Below, piece after piece: positions 9,760 to 17,379 of a stretch of DNA of 21,018 bases. This DNA comes from Pusillimonas sp035515275. Its GTDB lineage: Bacteria; Pseudomonadota; Gammaproteobacteria; Burkholderiales; Burkholderiaceae_B. Position numbers and translations under genes: made by a program. Numbering within the stretch: position 1 is the first letter of the stretch; each line of letters opens with the position of its first letter. The notes beneath the pieces were generated by a model. It was given only the letters and a program-made list of their open reading frames with translations. It did not search any database and was not told the origin of the DNA. The stretch covers positions 1-21,018 of the forward strand of contig NZ_DATJBQ010000026.1 of NCBI RefSeq assembly GCF_035515275.1. The letters run 5' to 3'.

Positions 9760-10652
9760 ACACCAATACCCTGCAAGAGCTGCACACCCTACGAGACTTC
9801 CTGCGCTATGCAGTAAGTCGATTCAACGCCGCGAAGCTGTCTTTCGGCCACGGCAGCGACAATGCCTGGGACGAGGCCGCGTATTTGCTTTTGCATGTAC
9901 TGAACCTGCCGCTGGACACCCTGGAGCCATTCCTGGACGCGCGCCTGGTAAGCGATGAGAAAAAGCGCTGCCTCGAACTGATCGAGCGCAGGCTTGCCGA
10001 GCGCATACCCGCCGCCTACCTGACGGGCGAAGCATGGTTGCAAGGTCATCGCTTCTTCGTCGACCCCCGTGTCATCGTGCCCCGTTCGCCCATTTCGGAA
10101 CTGCTGGTCGACGCCCTTGACCCGTGGATTGCCGACCCCGACAACGTCGACTATGTGCTCGACCTTTGCACCGGCTCGGGCTGCCTGGCCATATTGGCCG
10201 CGCTGGCTTTCCCCAATGCCCAGGTCGATGCCGTCGACCTTTCTGACCATGCATTAGAAGTGGCCGACATCAATATCGAGCAGTTCGGCCTGGACGGACG
10301 CGTAGCAACCCATCGCAGCGATCTGTTCGACCAATTGCCCGACTGCCGCTACCAGCTGATTATCTGCAACCCACCCTATGTCAACGATGGCTCCATGGAA
10401 GCCCTGCCCCCCGAGTACCGCCACGAGCCCACCATGGCGCTGGCCGGGGGCAACGACGGCATGGACCTGGTGCGCCGCCTGGTGCGTGACGCCCCCCGTT
10501 TCCTGAGCGATGACGGCATATTGGTGCTTGAAATAGGTAATGAGTTCGAGAATTTCGTCTCGGCCTTTCCAGAGCTTGAGCCGATCTGGCTCAGCACCGC
10601 CCAAAGCAATGACCAGATCCTGATGCTGACCCGGGAGCAGCTTGTCTCGTGA
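9756..10652 (+). CDS. prmB: Ribosomal protein L3 N5-glutamine methyltransferase
   Basis: PrmB methylates a glutamine of ribosomal protein uL3 using S-adenosylmethionine. The 298 residues have an N-terminal helical domain (1-95), then a Rossmann methyltransferase fold: SAM-binding motif I LDLCTGSGCLAI (135-146) and the glutamine-binding NPPY at 205-208, followed by VNDGSMEALPPEYRHEPTMALAGGNDGMDLVRRL. The relative PrmC (release-factor methyltransferase) normally has DLGTGSG; the Cys in DLCTGSG and the length favour PrmB. It starts inside the end of dapE (ATGA) and its stop overlaps the yheS start (GTGA). Being placed behind dapE is common in betaproteobacteria as far as I know; no metabolic link is implied. 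Confidence 0.93.
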   Translation: MNTNTLQELHTLRDFLRYAVSRFNAAKLSFGHGSDNAWDEAAYLLLHVLNLPLDTLEPFLDARLVSDEKKRCLELIERRLAERIPAAYLTGEAWLQGHRFFVDPRVIVPRSPISELLVDALDPWIADPDNVDYVLDLCTGSGCLAILAALAFPNAQVDAVDLSDHALEVADINIEQFGLDGRVATHRSDLFDQLPDCRYQLIICNPPYVNDGSMEALPPEYRHEPTMALAGGNDGMDLVRRLVRDAPRFLSDDGILVLEIGNEFENFVSAFPELEPIWLSTAQSNDQILMLTREQLVS

Positions 10653-12574
10653 TACGCGCTAACGGCCTGACATTACGGCGCGGCGTCAAGGTATTGCTGC
10701 AAGAAGCCGACTTTGTGGTAAACCCGGGCGAGCGTTTGGGCATCGTAGGCAAGAACGGGGCGGGTAAATCTACGCTGTTTGCGTTGCTGCGGGGCCAGAT
10801 CGATGCTGACGCAGGCACGCTAAGCGTTCCCGAAACCTGGCGGGTTGCCGCTGTCGAGCAAGAGATCACCGCGTTCGATCAGCCTGCCCGCGAGTTCGTA
10901 ATAGACGGCGACACCCATCTGCGCCGCCTGCAAGCTGAACGCAGCACAGCCGGCGACGAAGACGGACATCACATCGCCGAACTCGAGGCCGCACTGATTG
11001 AGGCGGACGCCTGGAGCGCACCATCGCGGGCTGAACAACTATTGGCCGGCCTGGGCTTTGCCCCAAAAGACTGGATGCGCCCCGTGGGCGAGTTTTCGGG
11101 TGGCTGGCAGATGCGACTGGCGCTGGCGCGTGCGCTGATGGCGCCGTCTGAGTTGTTGCTGCTGGACGAACCCACCAACCACCTGGATCTGGACGCCATG
11201 CTGTGGCTGGAGCGCTGGCTTTCAGGCTACCAGGGAACCGTGCTGCTGATCTCTCATGACACCGAGTTTCTGGATTCGGTGGCGCGTTCCATCTTGCACT
11301 TCGATCAAGAGAAGTTGGTGCGCTATCGCGGCGGTTATCAAGACTTCCTGACCCAGCGCGCCGAACGTCTGCGCCAGACACGCATCGCCTGGGAGCGCCA
11401 GACCCGCGAAGCCGCCCGCCTGCAAGGTTTCATTGATCGGTTCAAAGCCAAGGCGACCAAAGCGAAACAGGCGCAAAGCCGGGTCAAGGCCCTGGCACGC
11501 ATGGAAGAGCTGGCACCGATTCACGCCGAGTCGGGCATCGACATACGCATTCCCAATCCCGAGAACATGCCCGACCCATTGCTGACACTTCGCGAGGTGT
11601 CGGTCGGCTATCCGGGCGGCGATGCACAGACCGATACCGTTATTCTCAAGGACGTTACCCTGATGCTGCGCGCCGGTAGCCGCATCGGCATTCTGGGTGT
11701 GAACGGAGCGGGTAAAAGTACGCTGATCAAGACCTTATCCGGTGAGCTGCCGGCACTGGCCGGCGAGCGCAAGGCATCAAAAGGTTTGAATATCGGGTAT
11801 TTTGCGCAACAGCAGCTTGACATGCTGCGGCTCGACGAAACCCCGTTGCAGCATCTGGCACGGCTTGCGCCTCAAACCCGCGAGCAGGAACTGCGCAATT
11901 ACCTGGGAGGGTTCGGGTTCGGCGGCGATACCGTCAATAGCCGGGTCGCTCCCATGTCCGGCGGCGAGAAAGCGCGGCTGGCCTTGTCGCTGATCGTCTG
12001 GCAAAAGCCCAACTTATTGCTATTGGACGAACCCAGCAACCACCTGGACGTCGACACCCGCGAGGCGCTTGCCACCGCGTTGGCAGAATTCGACGGCAGC
12101 GTCCTGCTGGTTTCCCATGATCGCCATCTGTTGCGCACCACCGTCGACAGCTTCTGGATCGTTGCCGACGGCGGGGTACTGGAGTTTGACGGCGATCTGG
12201 ACGATTACCGCGAATGGCTGAACACCCGAAGCGCCGGCCAACGGGCAGAGGCGCGCGCCGCCGCAACACCCGCCGACGAACCCACAATTGATCGCAAGGC
12301 TCAGCGCAGGGAAGAGGCGCAAGAACGTCAGCGATTATCGGCCTTGCGCAAGCCCATCGAGTCGTCCATTAAGAAACTCGAGGCCCAAATGGAACGTGCT
12401 CGCGTTCGCCTTGACGAGCTGGACAAGCTTATCGCCGATCCCGATTTCTACACCGACCTGCACCGCGAAAACCGGCCTCAGGTGCTGGCAGAGCATGGTG
12501 AACTCAGCAAGCAGGTACTTGCCTGGGAAGAAGAATGGCTGGAGCGCCAGGAAGAACTGGAAAGCCTGGTTTAA
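10649..12574 (+). CDS. yheS: ABC-F family ATPase, YheS type
   Basis: ABC-F proteins are soluble twin-ATPase factors that act at the ribosomal E site; they are not transporters. The 641 residues have two ABC modules. Module 1 has Walker A GKNGAGKST (34-42), signature FSGGWQMRL and Walker B LLLLDEPTNHLD. A charged linker follows (IDRFKAKATKAKQAQSRVKALARMEE, the P-site tRNA interaction region). Module 2 has Walker A GVNGAGKST, signature MSGGEKARL and Walker B LLLLDEPSNHLD. A coiled-coil tail occupies the last ~100 residues. Resemblance to E. coli YheS (637 aa) is strong throughout, including HLARLAPQ and YLGGFGF. The start is GTG in the GTGA overlap with prmB, so its translation likely depends on reinitiation. 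Antibiotic resistance is not suggested. Confidence 0.93.
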   Translation: MIRANGLTLRRGVKVLLQEADFVVNPGERLGIVGKNGAGKSTLFALLRGQIDADAGTLSVPETWRVAAVEQEITAFDQPAREFVIDGDTHLRRLQAERSTAGDEDGHHIAELEAALIEADAWSAPSRAEQLLAGLGFAPKDWMRPVGEFSGGWQMRLALARALMAPSELLLLDEPTNHLDLDAMLWLERWLSGYQGTVLLISHDTEFLDSVARSILHFDQEKLVRYRGGYQDFLTQRAERLRQTRIAWERQTREAARLQGFIDRFKAKATKAKQAQSRVKALARMEELAPIHAESGIDIRIPNPENMPDPLLTLREVSVGYPGGDAQTDTVILKDVTLMLRAGSRIGILGVNGAGKSTLIKTLSGELPALAGERKASKGLNIGYFAQQQLDMLRLDETPLQHLARLAPQTREQELRNYLGGFGFGGDTVNSRVAPMSGGEKARLALSLIVWQKPNLLLLDEPSNHLDVDTREALATALAEFDGSVLLVSHDRHLLRTTVDSFWIVADGGVLEFDGDLDDYREWLNTRSAGQRAEARAAATPADEPTIDRKAQRREEAQERQRLSALRKPIESSIKKLEAQMERARVRLDELDKLIADPDFYTDLHRENRPQVLAEHGELSKQVLAWEEEWLERQEELESLV

Positions 12575-12580
12575 AGACCC

Positions 12581-12596
12581 GCCCCGGCGCCGGGGC
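12581..12596. terminator. GC-rich palindrome between convergent yheS and ankyrin gene
   Basis: The 16-bp perfect palindrome GCCCCGGCGCCGGGGC lies 7 bp past the yheS stop. Downstream on the + strand are CCTTTACGC and CTTTG; on the - strand GGGTCTTTAAAC. Neither is a full T-tract, so this is a plausible bidirectional terminator rather than a certain one. Nothing else is recognisable in 12597-12665. Confidence 0.45.
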
Positions 12597-12665
12597 CAGG
12601 CCTTTACGCTTTGTTTCGGTGGCGGCACCCGTAGCGCACCCGCTTTTGGCTTGGCAGGGCCCCTC

Positions 12666-13559
12666 TTAGAATCGATTGTCGTCGCGTTCGAATCGCTGCA
12701 GATCAAAGTATCTGGAGCTTGAGCCGGAATCTTGCTCTGCTTCGCTGGAACCGGGCTGTTTCGCCGATTTACCTGTCGCATCGCGCGTGCTGCGCACCGT
12801 ATCAGGAACCGAGGGTTCGGCGATGTCAAGGGTAAATACGGGATCAGCGCCGCCTGAAGCCGCGGCCCCTGCGCTTGCGCCGGCCGAGGTCGCCGCCCCG
12901 GCCCGCGCAGCCCGACTCTTGAGCACGCGTTGAGTCAGTGCGTCGAGTTGACCCGCCAAACGCGCGTGGTTGCGGCGCCGGGCCCAGTCGGCAGCGTCTT
13001 CGCCCCGCAAGTTACGGGCCGTGGCATCGGCGCCGGCCGCGAGCAAGATGCGCACGATCTCTTCACTGCCGGCGTAAGCCGCCATCATCAAGGGCGAAGT
13101 GCCGTCAGGAGACGGAGCGTTGACCATGGCTTTATTGGCCAGCAGCAGCTTAACGGTATCGACGTGAGACTTTGACGCTGCGTAATGCAGGGGTGTCCAG
13201 CCCAGACGATTAACCTCGGCCCCCTTCTTGATCAACGCCTCGGCGCGCTTGGTCTGGCCAATGACCGCCAGGTACATCAGGGGCGTTTCGTCGCTGGTGT
13301 TGGTGATGTTGACGTTGATGTTGCGATGGCGGACCAGCAGATCGTAAGTATTCCAGGCCCCCTCTTGAATGGCCAGCATGAGGGCCGGTTGCCCGGTCTT
13401 ATCGACGGCGTTGGGGTCTTCGCCCAGCGCCAGTTGAGAACGAACCTGCTCGATGCGATCATTGGCGATATCGAGCCACCAGTTGGCCTGTGCCGCCCAG
13501 GCGGATGAGGCAACCGCAAGGGCGGCACAGGCTGCAAATACTTTGATTGATATCTTCAT
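12666..13559 (-). CDS. Exported ankyrin-repeat protein of unknown function
   Basis: Ankyrin repeats bind other proteins; no enzymatic domain is visible and the partner is unknown. From the ATG at 13559 the protein has 297 residues. Residues 1-22 form a Sec signal peptide (MKISIK, hydrophobic core, ASSAWA before AQANWW), so it is probably periplasmic. About five ankyrin repeats cover 27-205; the clearest are DETPLMYLAVIGQTKRAEALIKKGAEVN, GWTPLHYAASKSHVDTVKLLLANKAMVN and GTSPLMMAAYAGSEEIVRILLAAGADAT. The tail is Ala/Gly/Ser-rich (215-240), then acidic and Ser-rich, and looks disordered, ending SSRYFDLQRFERDDNRF. A TTG two codons upstream is the only other start. There is no Shine-Dalgarno; the preceding DNA is an AT-rich island. 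It is downstream of tatD in the same orientation but separated by 211 bp, so it probably has its own promoter. Confidence 0.85.
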   Translation of the reverse strand: MKISIKVFAACAALAVASSAWAAQANWWLDIANDRIEQVRSQLALGEDPNAVDKTGQPALMLAIQEGAWNTYDLLVRHRNINVNITNTSDETPLMYLAVIGQTKRAEALIKKGAEVNRLGWTPLHYAASKSHVDTVKLLLANKAMVNAPSPDGTSPLMMAAYAGSEEIVRILLAAGADATARNLRGEDAADWARRRNHARLAGQLDALTQRVLKSRAARAGAATSAGASAGAAASGGADPVFTLDIAEPSVPDTVRSTRDATGKSAKQPGSSEAEQDSGSSSRYFDLQRFERDDNRF

Positions 13560-13565
13560 ATTCAA

Positions 13566-13662
13566 TTAAATCAATAACTTAATATTTATAGTTAAATCAA
13601 ATTATCAGATAATTTACTTTAGATAAAATACCTTAAGTAACTCGCTTAATATTTTGATTTAA
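13566..13662. repeat. AT-rich island with repeated motifs upstream of the ankyrin gene
   Basis: Bases ~13560-13680 are strikingly AT-rich in an otherwise GC-rich window. TTAAATCAA occurs at 13566-13574 and 13592-13600 and as its inverse TTGATTTAA at 13654-13662. CTTAATATTT occurs at 13578-13587 and 13645-13654. These could be binding sites for a regulator or for an H-NS-like protein, and the segment must hold any promoter of the ankyrin gene, though no convincing -35/-10 pair stands out. Bases 13681-13770, up to the tatD stop, have normal composition and no recognisable gene. Confidence 0.55.
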
Positions 13663-13770
13663 AAGGTTTTTTACTAATCATAGGGTTTTGCATGGAATCG
13701 TAGCCGTATCCACCCAAAATCGTTCACGCCGCCGGCAACACTACCTGCCCATTCGTCGTGCAGCTTTGGA

Positions 13771-14541
13771 TCAACGCTGTATCTTTCGAAACAGTTCAAA
13801 GAAGTTATCGGTCGTGACACGAGCGACCTCGGCCACCGGCATGCCCCGCAGTTCGGCGATTTTCTCGGCCACATGCACCACCAGCGACGGATCATTGGTT
13901 TTGCCCCGAAAAGGCACGGGCGCCAAAAACGGCGAATCGGTTTCGATCAGCAGGCGATCAAGGGGGACACGGGTGGCGACATCCTGCAGATCAGCGGCGC
14001 TTTTGAACGTAACAATGCCCGAAAGCGAAATATAGAAGTTCAGATCAATGGCTGCCTGAGCAAACTCCCATGACTCGGTAAAACAATGCATGACGCCGCC
14101 AACCTCATCAGCGCCCTCTTCGCGCAGAATGCGCAAGGTATCGTCGCCGGCAGCCCTTGTATGAATGATCAGCGGCAAGCCGCTGGCGCGGGCTGCACGA
14201 ATATGCGTGCGGAAACGCTCGCGTTGCCAGTCCAACGGCTCGGGCTTTCGAAAGTAATCGAGCCCCGTCTCGCCAATCGCCACTACTTTGGGATGCCTGG
14301 CCATTTCGACCAGCTGGTCGGCTTCTGGTTCGGGCGTGTCTTCGTAGTCAGGATGCACCCCGACTGAAGCATATAGATGCTGGTGTGGCTCTACTACCTG
14401 CATCAGGCCGGGCCATTGCGGCAAACTGACACTGACAACCAGAGCATGACCGACCTGATTCTGCTTCATGCGCTGTAAAACCTCGGGCAGGTTTTCAGCC
14501 AGTTCGGGAAAATCAAGATGGCAGTGTGAATCTACATACAT
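13771..14541 (-). CDS. tatD: TatD-family metal-dependent deoxyribonuclease
   Basis: TatD-family proteins are TIM-barrel metal-dependent hydrolases; E. coli TatD has 3'-5' exonuclease activity on DNA/RNA. This copy could equally be called YcfH-like from its place next to holB. From the ATG at 14541 it has 256 residues. The metal ligands are all visible: His6 and His8 (DSHCHLDF), Glu91 (GETGLDY), His127 (IHTRAA), His152 (MHCFTES) and Asp202 (ETDSPFLAP). The frame is open 18 codons further upstream, but that part overlaps holB and lies before the family-typical MYVDSHCHLDF start. It begins 7 bp after the holB stop, in the mltG-tmk-holB-tatD series. No clear Shine-Dalgarno is present. Confidence 0.92.
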   Translation of the reverse strand: MYVDSHCHLDFPELAENLPEVLQRMKQNQVGHALVVSVSLPQWPGLMQVVEPHQHLYASVGVHPDYEDTPEPEADQLVEMARHPKVVAIGETGLDYFRKPEPLDWQRERFRTHIRAARASGLPLIIHTRAAGDDTLRILREEGADEVGGVMHCFTESWEFAQAAIDLNFYISLSGIVTFKSAADLQDVATRVPLDRLLIETDSPFLAPVPFRGKTNDPSLVVHVAEKIAELRGMPVAEVARVTTDNFFELFRKIQR

Positions 14542-14548
14542 AGTTGAA

Positions 14549-15613
14549 TTAAACCGTTTCGGAGTTGATTGCTGGGCCGCAAGCCTGCACCACACGCTGC
14601 AGCACGGCGTGCACGAAGAGCTTGGCGTTTAGCGGGTGCTCGGCCACTGCCCGCTGCGAAACCAGCCACTTGGCGGTTTCGGCCAGCCGATCTTTGGCTG
14701 CCGGTTGCGCCACCGCAGCAATGAGGTCGGCCTGGGCAGGAAAATAACGCAGCGGTGCGTCGAAGGCTGCCAGCGACAGATCGACAAACAGCCGCTGCAA
14801 GTAGTCGATCCAGGCCGCCGGCGCCTGCTTCTCAAGCAGATCAGCCAAGGCGCCGATATTCGGGGTGCTTCCTTGCGCCAACGCCTGGAGCAACTGCTCG
14901 ACCCAACCCGGGCAGGCTTTGTCGTCGCCGCGCGATCGCTCAAGCGCCAGCAGCGGCGCGCCACCGGCCACTGCCAGCCACGGCAAGGGGTCTTTTACGC
15001 CCTGCTCGGCCAGCCACGGCAGGCATTGTTGTGCAGAAGGCACCGGCAAGGGTAGGCGCCGGCAACGCGACACCAGGGTCGGCAACAAACGGTCAGGCGC
15101 ATCGGCAGTAATTAAAAACACGGTATTGGCCGGGGGCTCTTCAAGCACTTTCAACAAGGCATTGGCCGATATGACGTTCAGCGCCTCGGCCGGATACAAC
15201 ACTGCAACTCGCCAGCCTCCACGATGAGTGGCGGTGTTGAACCAGTCGTGCAGCGACCTTAATTGCTCAACACGTATATCGCGCGACGGCGCTTTACGAG
15301 CAGCCGCCGAAGACGGGTCTGCTTCGCCGCCGGTCTCCTCGCCTTCGAGCACCGCAATCGCATCGGGCCGAATACGGCGCAGATCGGGATGATTGCCCGC
15401 GGCCACCCAGGTGCATGCAGAGCAGTGGCCACACGCCATACCCTGTTGCGGCGTTTCACACAGCAAGCTTGCGGCGGCCGCCAAAGCAAACTGGCGTTTG
15501 CCAATGCCGGCCAGGCCGTGTATCAGCCAGGCGTGCGCAAAGCGTTCGCGATGCTGCAGCCATGGACCGGCAATGTCTGCCTGCCAGGGCAGAAAAGAAG
15601 CCGGCGCACTCAT
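14549..15613 (-). CDS. holB: DNA polymerase III subunit delta'
   Basis: Delta' is the stator subunit of the clamp-loader complex that opens the sliding clamp during replication. The 354 residues begin with an AAA+ fold whose P-loop is degenerate (GLAGIGKRQ, no Ser/Thr after Lys), as expected for a subunit that does not hydrolyse ATP. A zinc module follows with Cys52, Cys61, Cys64 and Cys67 (LLCETPQQGMACGHCSAC). Then come LLKVLEEPPANTVFLIT and the SRCRRLPL motif. An insertion around 91-112 (GEETGGEADPSSAAARKAPS) looks like a flexible linker. The start overlaps the tmk stop (ATGA), indicating coupled translation. The C-terminal third is poorly conserved, as usual for delta'. Confidence 0.93.
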   Translation of the reverse strand: MSAPASFLPWQADIAGPWLQHRERFAHAWLIHGLAGIGKRQFALAAAASLLCETPQQGMACGHCSACTWVAAGNHPDLRRIRPDAIAVLEGEETGGEADPSSAAARKAPSRDIRVEQLRSLHDWFNTATHRGGWRVAVLYPAEALNVISANALLKVLEEPPANTVFLITADAPDRLLPTLVSRCRRLPLPVPSAQQCLPWLAEQGVKDPLPWLAVAGGAPLLALERSRGDDKACPGWVEQLLQALAQGSTPNIGALADLLEKQAPAAWIDYLQRLFVDLSLAAFDAPLRYFPAQADLIAAVAQPAAKDRLAETAKWLVSQRAVAEHPLNAKLFVHAVLQRVVQACGPAINSETV

Positions 15614-16260
15614 TGATCGGCCTTGGGCGCCTGTTGCCAGGCTGCAATCAGGTGGTCGGCCTGAGCAAAAAGATCAGAACGCACAACCTCGATGTCGCGG
15701 CTGGAATCAAGCATGCGAAACCGGTGCGGCGCAAGACGCGCACGCTCATGGTAAGCGGCTCGGGTGCGCTCAAAAAATGCCTCGCCTTCTTGCTCGAAGC
15801 GATCAAGATCCCGACTTCGCGCCAGCCGTTCGCGAGCCACTTCAAGCGGGACGTCGAACAGCCAGGTGCGGTCGGGTTGCACATGAGGATGCACCCACTG
15901 TTCGAGCACCGCAATGCGCTGGGCCCCCAGCTCGCGCCCACCACCCTGGTAGGCGTAAGTGGCATCGGTGAAGCGGTCGCACACGACCCACTCGCCTGCG
16001 GCCAGTGCAGGCTCAATGACCGTGCGAAGATGCTCGCAGCGGGCGGCGAACATCAGCAAGGTCTCGGTTTCAAGCTGCATGGGCTGGGTCAGAACGATCT
16101 GTCGCAGGGCTTCGCCCATATCGGTGCCCCCCGGTTCCCGGGTGCACACAACTGGTATCCCCCGAGCACGCAAATGATCGACCAGGCCGCGCACATGGGT
16201 GCTTTTGCCTGCGCCGTCCAGTCCCTCGAGCGTAACGAAACAGCCGCGTGAGGTGTTCAT
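15610..16260 (-). CDS. tmk: Thymidylate kinase
   Basis: Tmk phosphorylates dTMP to dTDP, an essential step for dTTP supply. The 216 residues show P-loop GLDGAGKST at 13-21, the TREPGG substrate loop (REPGGTDMGE), the DRF motif at 95-97 (VVCDRFTDATYAYQGGGR), and a LID region ERLARSRDLDRFEQEG with several arginines, as in the E. coli-type enzyme. The start ATG is two bases downstream of the mltG stop, and the end overlaps holB by four bases, so mltG, tmk and holB form a tight translational unit. Confidence 0.96.
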   Translation of the reverse strand: MNTSRGCFVTLEGLDGAGKSTHVRGLVDHLRARGIPVVCTREPGGTDMGEALRQIVLTQPMQLETETLLMFAARCEHLRTVIEPALAAGEWVVCDRFTDATYAYQGGGRELGAQRIAVLEQWVHPHVQPDRTWLFDVPLEVARERLARSRDLDRFEQEGEAFFERTRAAYHERARLAPHRFRMLDSSRDIEVVRSDLFAQADHLIAAWQQAPKADQ

Positions 16261-16262
16261 AT

Positions 16263-17273
16263 TCAGCGCCCCAGAATGTATTTTGCTACGGCGCGATTAT
16301 GCGCCACCAGTGTTTCGGAGAATTCGCTGGTGCCATCGCCCCGCGAGACAAAGTAAAGATATTTGTGCTTCTCGGGGTTGAGCACGGCATGCAGCGCGGC
16401 CAAGCCGCTGCTGGCAATGGGCGTCGGGGGCAAGCCCCCGCGCGTGTATGTGTTCCAGGGCGTGTCGGTTTGCAGGTCGCGCTTGCGGATACGCCCCTGA
16501 TAAGACTCGCCCATGCCGTAAATGACAGTCGGGTCGGTCTGCAGCGGCATCTTGATGCGCAATCGATTGATGAACACCCCCGCGACACGGTTTCGGTCAG
16601 CGCTGTGACCCGTTTCTTTCTCGACAATGGACGCCAGTATCAAGGCTTCGTAGGGGGTGGCCAACGGCAGGTCGGGTTCACGCTCGGCCCAGAGCTTGTC
16701 AAGCTGCTGCTCTTGCGCATGGTAGGCACGCCTCAGAATATCGAAGTCGGTGGTGCCCGGCGTAAAGACATACGTATCGGGATAAAACAGCCCTTCGGGG
16801 TGCGTGTGCGGTGCGCCCAGGCGACGCAACAGCTCTTGATCGGACACCCCGGCGAGCGTCTGGCTGACCTGGTCGCTGCCGGCAAGCGCGTCGCGTATTT
16901 GTCGATAGGTCCAGCCTTCGACCAGGGTAAGCCGGGTCAGCGTCATGTCGCCCAGCGCCATTCTCTCGAGAAGCTTCCAGGGCGTGTCGCCGCGATTGGC
17001 TTCGTAGGCACCGGCTTTAATTTCGCGGTCGAGCTCGGTGATACGTGCCAGCGCCACAAAAGCACGTCGATCAATTTGTATGCCTGCTTCGTTCATGGTG
17101 CGTACCACGCTATGCACAGAGCCGCCCCGTTCGACCAGGTAGTCGACCCGCTCGGCGTCCATGGGTACGGGCCGCTGAGTGGCCCAATACCAAGCCCCTG
17201 TACCGGCCGCCAAAATCGCAAGCGCCGCAACCAGCACGCCATAGAGTAGAAATTTGCCGAAAATACGTTTCAT
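16263..17273 (-). CDS. mltG: Endolytic murein transglycosylase MltG (YceG)
   Basis: MltG cleaves nascent peptidoglycan strands at the inner membrane and is thought to terminate glycan elongation. With the ATG at 17273 the protein has 336 residues: one N-terminal membrane anchor (about 8-30, FLLYGVLVAALAILAAGTGAWYW), a LysM-like subdomain, and the YceG domain. The catalytic glutamate in SIVEKETG falls at position 218, the same number as in E. coli MltG, which supports this start. Other signatures: EGLFYPDTY, QTDPTVIYG and NTYTRGGLPPTPIASSG. A GTG at 17306 has a better Shine-Dalgarno (GAAGG) and would add 11 residues, so it remains an alternative. It is first of the mltG-tmk-holB-tatD series and divergent from ygfZ. 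Confidence 0.94.
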   Translation of the reverse strand: MKRIFGKFLLYGVLVAALAILAAGTGAWYWATQRPVPMDAERVDYLVERGGSVHSVVRTMNEAGIQIDRRAFVALARITELDREIKAGAYEANRGDTPWKLLERMALGDMTLTRLTLVEGWTYRQIRDALAGSDQVSQTLAGVSDQELLRRLGAPHTHPEGLFYPDTYVFTPGTTDFDILRRAYHAQEQQLDKLWAEREPDLPLATPYEALILASIVEKETGHSADRNRVAGVFINRLRIKMPLQTDPTVIYGMGESYQGRIRKRDLQTDTPWNTYTRGGLPPTPIASSGLAALHAVLNPEKHKYLYFVSRGDGTSEFSETLVAHNRAVAKYILGR

Positions 17274-17379
17274 TGATTCAAAAGTGTAGCCTATAACCCT
17301 AGACACGCTAGGCCTTCATGAGGCGTTGTAGTGGATTGCCGTTATCATAAACGCAGTAGTGTTTTGATACCCCGCCACC
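17274..17379. other. Divergent mltG/ygfZ intergenic region
   Basis: The 106 bp must contain promoters for both genes, but no good -35/-10 pair is evident on either strand. A short inverted repeat CCTAG-N5-CTAGG spans 17298-17312 and overlaps the alternative mltG GTG start. The ygfZ ATG has no Shine-Dalgarno (CCCCGCCACC precedes it). Confidence 0.3.

Noticed and set aside
13681..13770. Possible extra coding sequence between tatD and the AT-rich island
   Set aside because: The only open frame here is the out-of-frame continuation of a tatD shadow; no start with a ribosome binding site and no recognisable domain.
15415..16251. A 278-codon open frame on the + strand, opposite tmk and the start of holB
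   Set aside because: Shadow frame; tmk has its complete motif set on the other strand.
16248..17249. A 333-codon open frame on the + strand, opposite mltG
   Set aside because: Shadow of mltG, whose catalytic motifs are all in the - strand frame.
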